Origin: JBPCIX01 sp051005875
GTDB lineage: Bacteria; Actinomycetota; CADDZG01; JAHWKV01
NCBI GenBank assembly: GCA_051005875.1
Contig: JBPCIX010000001.1
Span: forward strand, 1-17,282
Direction of reading: 5' to 3'
DNA: 17,282 nucleotides
The translations under genes were made by a program, and so were the position numbers. Below are positions 13,033 to 17,282 of the stretch, one piece after another. The first letter of the stretch is position 1. Each line of letters begins with the position of its first letter. Under the pieces are notes generated by a model. That model worked only from the letters and a program-made list of their open reading frames with translations, had not been told where the DNA came from and ran no database searches.

Positions 13033-13455
13033 GTGAATCACGATTCAAATTGCCTGTTCTGCAAGATAGTCGCCGGCGATCTGCCCTCAAGCAAAGTAGC
13101 TGAGGATGACCTGACTCTTGCGTTCATGGACATCAACCCATGGACAAAGGGCCACACCCTGGTGATCAGCAAAGAGCACGCAGCGACCTTTTTCGAACTG
13201 TCTGAAGCAGCAGCAATAGCAGTAATGAGGACCGCCCACAAAATCGCCCCAACCGTAAAAGATGCAGTAGGTGCGGAGGGAATGAATCTATTCCAATCAA
13301 ACGGAAGAGCAGCCTGGCAACAAGTAGATCACTATCACCTGCACCTAATTCCAAGATGGTTCAAAGACACCCTGGTCCCCCCAACCACCCCAACCCCAGG
13401 CAACCCAGAAGAAATAAGGCAAACCGCCCAAAAAATCAAGTCCGCCCTGCAATAA
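13033..13455 (+). CDS. HIT-family nucleotide hydrolase/transferase
   Basis: The 140-residue protein is a histidine-triad enzyme of the HinT type. It has the opening CLFCKIVAGDLPSSKV, DINPWTKGHTLVISKEH, and the active-site triad in DHYHLHLIPRW, where the His pattern HxHxH is intact. These enzymes hydrolyse nucleoside phosphoramidates and acyl-AMPs. The start is GTG two bases after the carbamoyltransferase stop codon; AAGGAG lies about 15 bases upstream, so coupling is likely. The last 250 bases are clearly A/C-rich and G-poor, with many A-ending codons (GCA, CCA, AGA, CAA), unlike the rest of the window. The end lies seven bases from the convergent otsA. Confidence 0.95.
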   Translation: MNHDSNCLFCKIVAGDLPSSKVAEDDLTLAFMDINPWTKGHTLVISKEHAATFFELSEAAAIAVMRTAHKIAPTVKDAVGAEGMNLFQSNGRAAWQQVDHYHLHLIPRWFKDTLVPPTTPTPGNPEEIRQTAQKIKSALQ

Positions 13456-13462
13456 AGAAAAT

Positions 13463-14953
13463 CTACCCCTCGTGCAACCTACGGATATCGCGCAGCTGGT
13501 GCCACACCCATTTGGTTGGGGTATTGCGATTGATAACTTCCTTCATCATTTCGGAAAGATCAGCTTTTCGCTGCGGCGCCATGGTTAAGCCCGAGTAGAG
13601 AGCCTCGGCCATCTCATGAATGTCGTACGGATTCACACCGATTGCGGCGTGGCCCAGCTCGTACCATGCGCCGGCGTTTTTCGAGAGGACCAGAACGCCG
13701 TTGTTCTCGTTAACCGTGGGGCCTTCTTTGGCTACGAGGTTCATTCCGTCGGCGATTGGATTGACCATTAGAACGTCATATTTGCGACTGATGGCGAGAG
13801 CGCGTAGGTAGTCATCTTTGTCAAGAATGACTATGGGTTGCCAGTCGTCGGTCCCCAACTCCTCATTGATCCTATCGTGTACGTCGAGCACTTCAGCCTC
13901 GTAATGGCGGTACTCCGAAAGGGCCCGGCGTGAGGGATAAAGCAGAGCCATGTGCACAACCTGGCCCTGCAGCTCGGGGTGGGCATGCAGCATCTCTTCG
14001 TACGCTCGGAACCCCCTGACTACATTTTTTGAAAGCTCCATACGATCTACTCTCAGGATCAGCTTTCGTCCCTGCAGAGCGCGCTCCAGCCAGGCCACAT
14101 GGCCCGCGGCTTTCCGAGAGTTGGCCAATTTCTTAATCGCAGGTGCATCGATTGAAATGGGGTAGTCGCGAATTACGGTTTCGGCGCCCTTATGGATGAC
14201 GGTCCCTTTCCCAAAATCAACCTCGGCCCCCAGAATCTCCTGGCAGCACCACATGAAGTTCATGCTCCATCGCCGCGCCTGAAATCCCAAAAGATCATTA
14301 GCCAGCATCCCCTCGAGAACTTCTTCGGCCATTCTTCCGGGCAGGACGCGCATCATGTCGGGCTGTGCCCACGGGCTGTGGGTGAAGTGGTAGCTGAAGG
14401 CATCGGGCACCAGGTTTCGAAGATATCGGGCCACCAGCATCAAGTGATAATCGTGAATCATCACCGGCGAAGTTTTCTCGGAACCGGAAATTTCTTCCGC
14501 CAGTACTAGGGCGAATCGTTCATTCACCTCTTTATAGCAAGTCCAAGAATCCTCGGTAACTTTGGCGAACTTGGGCTCAACCGGCAGGTTCCACATGCTG
14601 TGGTGCAAAAACCAAAAAATTGAATTCGCGATCCGGTTGTAATAGCGGTCGAAGGTGAGCCGGTCAAAAGTCAGATATCTCAGGCGTAGTTTAGTGCCGT
14701 CGGAGGGTGCCTCTAGATGCTCGTCGCCCGTTATTCGAACCATCTTTCGATCACCAGCCGTCATGGCGCTTGCCACCCAAAGTCCGCCCGCGCGCTTCAT
14801 AACATCGGTCAAGGCGGTCACGAGGCCTCCCGCGCCCCGCTGGGGGACCATTTCGCCGCTCTCGTTTTCGGTAAATGAGATCGGCCCCCTATTGGAAGCT
14901 ATTACAAGAGATCGGCCCCCGAGGGCGTCTGAAAGGTCCACCTTTGGGCTCAT
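13463..14953 (-). CDS. otsA: Trehalose-6-phosphate synthase (GT20), actinobacterial type
   Basis: The 496-residue enzyme makes trehalose 6-phosphate from a nucleotide-activated glucose and glucose 6-phosphate, for osmoprotection and carbon storage. Visible motifs are ASNRGPISF (19-27), the glycine-rich RGAGGLVTAL (39-48), HDYHLM (167-172), HSPWAQPD (192-199), VDRMELSKN (302-310) with the phosphate/donor-binding Arg304 and Lys309, and NPIADGMNLVAKEG (398-411). The Glu-Leu where E. coli OtsA has Asp-Tyr, and the HSPWA loop, are typical of the Streptomyces-type enzyme, not defects. GGAG seven bases before the ATG supports the start. No otsB phosphatase gene is nearby. It is divergent from thrC, with about 90 bases between. 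Confidence 0.95.
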   Translation of the reverse strand: MSPKVDLSDALGGRSLVIASNRGPISFTENESGEMVPQRGAGGLVTALTDVMKRAGGLWVASAMTAGDRKMVRITGDEHLEAPSDGTKLRLRYLTFDRLTFDRYYNRIANSIFWFLHHSMWNLPVEPKFAKVTEDSWTCYKEVNERFALVLAEEISGSEKTSPVMIHDYHLMLVARYLRNLVPDAFSYHFTHSPWAQPDMMRVLPGRMAEEVLEGMLANDLLGFQARRWSMNFMWCCQEILGAEVDFGKGTVIHKGAETVIRDYPISIDAPAIKKLANSRKAAGHVAWLERALQGRKLILRVDRMELSKNVVRGFRAYEEMLHAHPELQGQVVHMALLYPSRRALSEYRHYEAEVLDVHDRINEELGTDDWQPIVILDKDDYLRALAISRKYDVLMVNPIADGMNLVAKEGPTVNENNGVLVLSKNAGAWYELGHAAIGVNPYDIHEMAEALYSGLTMAPQRKADLSEMMKEVINRNTPTKWVWHQLRDIRRLHEG

Positions 14954-15010
14954 TGACCAACTCCGGGGACGAACTTGATAGACACAGTTTCAGGGTACTC
15001 GAAGGCCGGG

Positions 15011-15039
15011 TTGACAGGGGGACCCAGTGGTGCAATCTT
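15011..15039 (+). promoter_or_regulatory. Candidate thrC promoter, possibly giving a leaderless mRNA
   Basis: A perfect -35 TTGACA (15011-15016) is followed after 16-17 bases by CAATCT or AATCTT (15033-15039), a weak -10 that keeps A2 and T6. Transcription would then start about 15046, which is the proposed GTG start codon of thrC. No ribosome site precedes that codon, in agreement with a leaderless transcript. Confidence 0.4.
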
Positions 15040-15045
15040 TTGCCA

Positions 15046-16281
15046 GTGGCCAGGATCGAGGAGCTTAAGTGCAAAGAGTGTGGGAGAACCTATGAAGCCG
15101 CGCCCATCTACGTGTGCGATTTTTGCTTCGCTCCGCTTGAGCCTGTCTACGACTACGACCTAATCGGGAAGACTTTTAACCGGGCAACAATTGAGGCGGG
15201 TCCGGCTTCCATCTGGCGCTATTCCGGGCTGTTGCCCGTTGATGAGGCAACTCCCAGAGTCGATATAGGCGCCGGATTCACTCCTTTGTTGAAGGCGGAC
15301 CGGCTGGGAGAGGCCCTGGGCATCAAGAATCTATATATCAAGAATGACAGCGCCAACCCAACTCATTCCTTTAAAGATCGGGTTGTCAGCGTAGCCCTGA
15401 CGGTCGCTCGCCAAATGGGATTTTCTACTGTTGCGTGCGCTTCGACGGGTAATCTTGCCAACGCCGTGGGTGCCCACGCAGCCAAAGCCGGAATGCGCTC
15501 GTTTGTATTTATCCCTGCAGACCTTGAATCGGGCAAAATCATTACAACGGCTGTTTACGGCGGACACCTGGTGGCGGTTAAGGGTAACTACGACGAGGTA
15601 AACCGGTTGTGCTCCGAGATCGCGCAAAAAGGCGATTGGGCTTTCGTCAACGTCAATTTGCGGCCCTTCTACTCCGAGGGTTCAAAGACTCTGGCATTCG
15701 AACTAGCGGAGCAACTCGATTGGGCGGCGCCCGGACATGTTGTGGTCCCGGTGGCGTCGGGCTCGCTTCTCACTAAGATTGAGAAGGGCCTTAACGAACT
15801 CGAGGTTTTGGGAATGATTCCAACGCCCAAGACGCGGATTCATGCCGCTCAGGCTGAGGGCTGCAATCCCGTGGTGGCAGCGTTGAAGGAAGGCGTGGAC
15901 CACATTCGGCCCGTCAAGCCCAATACCATTGCGAAGTCGCTGGCTATCGGCAACCCCGCCGATGGATACTACGCAGTGAAAGCGGTGAATGAAACTGGAG
16001 GTAGTGCCGAAGACGTGAATGACGACGAGATCGTTGAAGGCATTCGTTTGCTGGCGTCAACCGAGGGGATCTTTACTGAAACCGCCGGCGGCGTGACCGT
16101 TGCGGCAATGAGGAAGATGGCCGAAGGGGGTGTGTTTGCGGACGGCGAATCGGTTGTGGCATTAATTACCGGTATGGGACTTAAAACAGCCGAAGCCCTG
16201 ACCGGCAGGGTCGGACCGTCCTTCGAGATACCTCCTGATATCGAAGCCTTTGAGCGGGAAGTGGCTCTTCGTTCTCTATGA
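15046..16281 (+). CDS. thrC: Threonine synthase
   Basis: This PLP enzyme converts O-phosphohomoserine to threonine, the last step of threonine synthesis. The 411-residue product begins with a zinc-ribbon-like N-terminus, Cys9-x2-Cys12 and Cys24-x2-Cys27 (LKCKECGR, YVCDFCF). Next comes GAGFTPLLKADRLGEALG and the PLP lysine Lys110 in NPTHSFKDRV. The phosphate-binding ASTGNLANAVGAHAAKAG follows, and the C-terminal half carries LAIGNPADG and FTETAGGVTVAA. The long open frame upstream overlaps the divergent otsA start and lacks family features. I therefore take GTG 15046 (TTG 15040 is also possible). The stop codon overlaps the ATG of the sulfur-carrier gene (ATGA). Confidence 0.95.
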   Translation: MARIEELKCKECGRTYEAAPIYVCDFCFAPLEPVYDYDLIGKTFNRATIEAGPASIWRYSGLLPVDEATPRVDIGAGFTPLLKADRLGEALGIKNLYIKNDSANPTHSFKDRVVSVALTVARQMGFSTVACASTGNLANAVGAHAAKAGMRSFVFIPADLESGKIITTAVYGGHLVAVKGNYDEVNRLCSEIAQKGDWAFVNVNLRPFYSEGSKTLAFELAEQLDWAAPGHVVVPVASGSLLTKIEKGLNELEVLGMIPTPKTRIHAAQAEGCNPVVAALKEGVDHIRPVKPNTIAKSLAIGNPADGYYAVKAVNETGGSAEDVNDDEIVEGIRLLASTEGIFTETAGGVTVAAMRKMAEGGVFADGESVVALITGMGLKTAEALTGRVGPSFEIPPDIEAFEREVALRSL

Positions 16282-16556
16282 GCGCCACCGTGAAGATTCC
16301 TGCACAACTTCGGCCCCTGTCAGGTGGCAATGCCGAGGTGTTAGTTGAGGGCGTGACGAGTCTGGCTGAATTGTTCAGCAAGCTGAGCGTTGCTCACCCG
16401 GAATTGCTCGAGCGGATTCTCGATGAGAACGGTGAGATTCGCCGCTTCATTAATGTTTACGTGGGCGACGAGGATGTCCGATTTCTTCAAGGACTTCAGA
16501 CTCAATTGGAAGATGGCGCATCAGTTTCAGTCCTGCCCGCCATAGCAGGAGGATAA
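16278..16556 (+). CDS. MoaD/ThiS-family sulfur carrier protein, CysO-like
   Basis: The 92-residue beta-grasp protein ends in Gly-Gly, the residue pair that is adenylated and converted to a thiocarboxylate in sulfur carriers. It resembles Mycobacterium tuberculosis CysO strongly from memory: TVKIPAQLRPLSGG at the start, RRFINVYVGDEDVRF in the middle and SVSVLPAIAGG at the end. CysO carries sulfur for cysteine synthesis with the PLP enzyme CysM. Here the partner gene is threonine synthase, whose last four bases overlap the ATG, so the two are translationally coupled. No mec protease, cysM or activating enzyme gene is in the window. The sulfur acceptor is therefore open. Confidence 0.9.
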   Translation: MSATVKIPAQLRPLSGGNAEVLVEGVTSLAELFSKLSVAHPELLERILDENGEIRRFINVYVGDEDVRFLQGLQTQLEDGASVSVLPAIAGG

Positions 16557-16564
16557 GCGACCGG

Positions 16565-17017
16565 TTGGCGACGATCCTGATTGTTGACGACGACGAGGTC
16601 ATCCGAAAGCTGGTGTCGGTTGCTTTCGAGCGCTCCGGCCACAGCGTATCGGGCGCCGACGGGGGAGATCAAGCCTTAGAAAGCATTTCTCAGTCACTGC
16701 CCGACCTTGTGATTCTTGACGTGACGATGCCGGGAATGGATGGATGGGAGGTTTTGCGTCGCTTGCGCAAGACGGGTATGCGGTCGAAGATCAAAGTCAT
16801 TTTGCTGACCGGTAGTGGCAAAGAATCCGATTTTCTCATGGCCTGGAAGCTTGGCGCCGATGAATATGTCACCAAGCCTTTTGATGTCGACGAGCTTGTT
16901 AGCGCAGCAACTGAAACGCTTGCTATGTCTCACGATGAGTTGCAACAAAGAAGGGCCCAGGAACTCGAGAAAGCGAATTTTCTTTCGCGAATTGAGTCGG
17001 CGTTCGGACAAGACTAG
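16565..17017 (+). CDS. Stand-alone response regulator receiver protein
   Basis: The 150-residue protein is a single receiver (REC) domain with a short charged helical tail and no DNA-binding or enzymatic output domain. The acidic pocket Asp8-Asp9-Asp10, the phosphoacceptor Asp52 in VILDVTMPGMDG, Thr82 in ILLTGSG, Tyr101 and Lys104 in YVTKPFD are all present. It should be phosphorylated by a histidine kinase encoded elsewhere and act through protein contacts. The tail (HDELQQRRAQELEKANFLSRIESAF) could be a coiled coil. The TTG start lies directly before the ILIVDDD strand; the GGAGG ribosome site (about 16549-16553) overlaps the end of the sulfur-carrier gene and is about 12 bases away. It is probably the third gene of the thrC unit. 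Confidence 0.93.
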   Translation: MATILIVDDDEVIRKLVSVAFERSGHSVSGADGGDQALESISQSLPDLVILDVTMPGMDGWEVLRRLRKTGMRSKIKVILLTGSGKESDFLMAWKLGADEYVTKPFDVDELVSAATETLAMSHDELQQRRAQELEKANFLSRIESAFGQD

Positions 17018-17090
17018 TTCGAATTACTCGCGCATTCGGTTCGAAACCCCGACAATTTATTTTCGTTAAGTCCGCCAAACGCGCTGGATG

Positions 17091-17119
17091 TTCACCTAGA
17101 CTTTTTCTTTGGACCTAAT
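17091..17119 (+). promoter_or_regulatory. Candidate promoter of the lysine-rich repeat gene
   Basis: TTCACC (17091-17096) and CCTAAT (17114-17119), each four of six consensus bases, are separated by 17 bases. Transcription would start near 17126, just before the ribosome site AAGGAGGTG (17130-17138). The 127 bases after the response regulator are AT-richer than their surroundings, which fits a promoter region. Confidence 0.35.
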
Positions 17120-17144
17120 GATCCGAGGGAAGGAGGTGCCAGCT

Positions 17145-17282
17145 ATGGCGGTAACCAAGAAGAAGAAGGCAGCCCCGAAGAAGAAGGCAGCCCCGAAGAA
17201 GAAGGCAGCCCCGAAGAAGAAGGCAGCCCCGAAGAAGAAGGCAGCCCCGAAGAAGAAGGCAGCCCCGAAGAAGAAGGCAGCC
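17145..17282 (+). CDS. Lysine-rich histone-H1-like repeat protein, N-terminal part (runs off the window)
   Basis: The ATG has an ideal ribosome site (AAGGAGGTG six bases upstream), so strong translation is expected. The 46 visible codons begin MAVTKKK and continue as Ala-Ala-Pro-Lys-Lys-Lys units without interruption to the window edge. Ala/Pro/Lys-rich tails of this kind are known from bacterial histone-H1-like proteins and from the C-termini of actinobacterial HU (HupB/HupS), where they bind DNA. Here the basic repeats come at the N-terminus, so any folded domain must lie downstream. The DNA-binding role is inferred from composition only. Confidence 0.75.
   Translation, partial: MAVTKKKKAAPKKKAAPKKKAAPKKKAAPKKKAAPKKKAAPKKKAA
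17169..17282 (+). repeat. 18-bp tandem repeat, more than six copies, lysine-rich coding
   Basis: The unit GCAGCCCCGAAGAAGAAG occurs six times exactly (17169-17276) plus six bases of a seventh, all in frame as Ala-Ala-Pro-Lys-Lys-Lys. No synonymous change separates the copies, which indicates recent expansion or homogenisation. The array runs off the right edge. Confidence 0.97.

Noticed and set aside
13463..14953. Defective trehalose-6-phosphate synthase because the LDY motif is changed to MEL
   Set aside because: The same VDRxELSKN form is typical of actinobacterial OtsA, and the key Arg and Lys remain.
14875..15045. 57-residue N-terminal extension of threonine synthase
   Set aside because: It overlaps the start of the divergent otsA gene, and threonine synthases begin a few residues before the first Cys pair.

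Overview
The window looks like a complete or near-complete contig from an uncultured member of the Actinomycetota. Three things point that way. The trehalose-6-phosphate synthase has the Streptomyces-type sequence (SNRGPIS, HSPWA, VDRMELSKN, NPIADGMNLVAKE). The sulfur carrier downstream of threonine synthase closely resembles mycobacterial CysO and ends in AIAGG. The NusG has a long acidic N-terminal extension. The DNA is moderately GC-rich, and many genes start with GTG or TTG. The assignment is made from remembered family features, not from a search.

Left part (1-3932, minus strand): a translation/transcription block read from right to left: tRNA-Thr(GGT), tRNA-Met(CAT), tuf, rpmG (53 codons, overlapping the tuf stop codon by one base), an ECF sigma factor, a small single-span membrane protein overlapping the sigma gene, a small YeaQ/YmgE-like membrane protein with a strong terminator, then tRNA-Trp(CCA), secE and the first third of nusG. 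The order tuf-rpmG-trnW-secE-nusG is the common bacterial one. Here an ECF sigma cassette and a small membrane protein gene sit inside it.

Middle part (3990-8068): mostly single small genes for envelope and redox functions: a collagen-like/GIN-domain lipoprotein, a SHOCT membrane protein, a DUF2269 membrane protein, a Rieske ferredoxin, a DUF3817 membrane protein, a VOC protein, an NTF2-like protein and a chlorite-dismutase-family heme protein.

Decayed part (8222-10730): two class I SAM methyltransferases, with an N-terminal RtcB-like remnant between them. Downstream are a zinc-ribbon remnant of a large serine recombinase, a 23-bp tandem repeat and tRNA-Tyr(GTA). This looks like an old insertion and deletion site.

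Right part (10802-17282): yajQ, a NodU/CmcH-type carbamoyltransferase and a HIT protein in a row, convergent otsA, then thrC, a CysO-like sulfur carrier and a stand-alone response regulator. The window ends in the start of a lysine-rich histone-H1-like gene. Both ends of the window fall inside perfect 18-bp coding tandem repeats: acidic Ala-Glu-Pro-Val units in nusG and basic Ala-Pro-Lys units in the H1-like gene. That probably explains why the assembly stops there.

I did not find a clear new multi-gene defence or metabolic system. The most distinctive observations are the possible 5'-3' base pairing of the YeaQ-like mRNA, the sigma cassette inside the tuf-nusG block, the thrC-sulfur carrier pair and the repeat-bounded ends.
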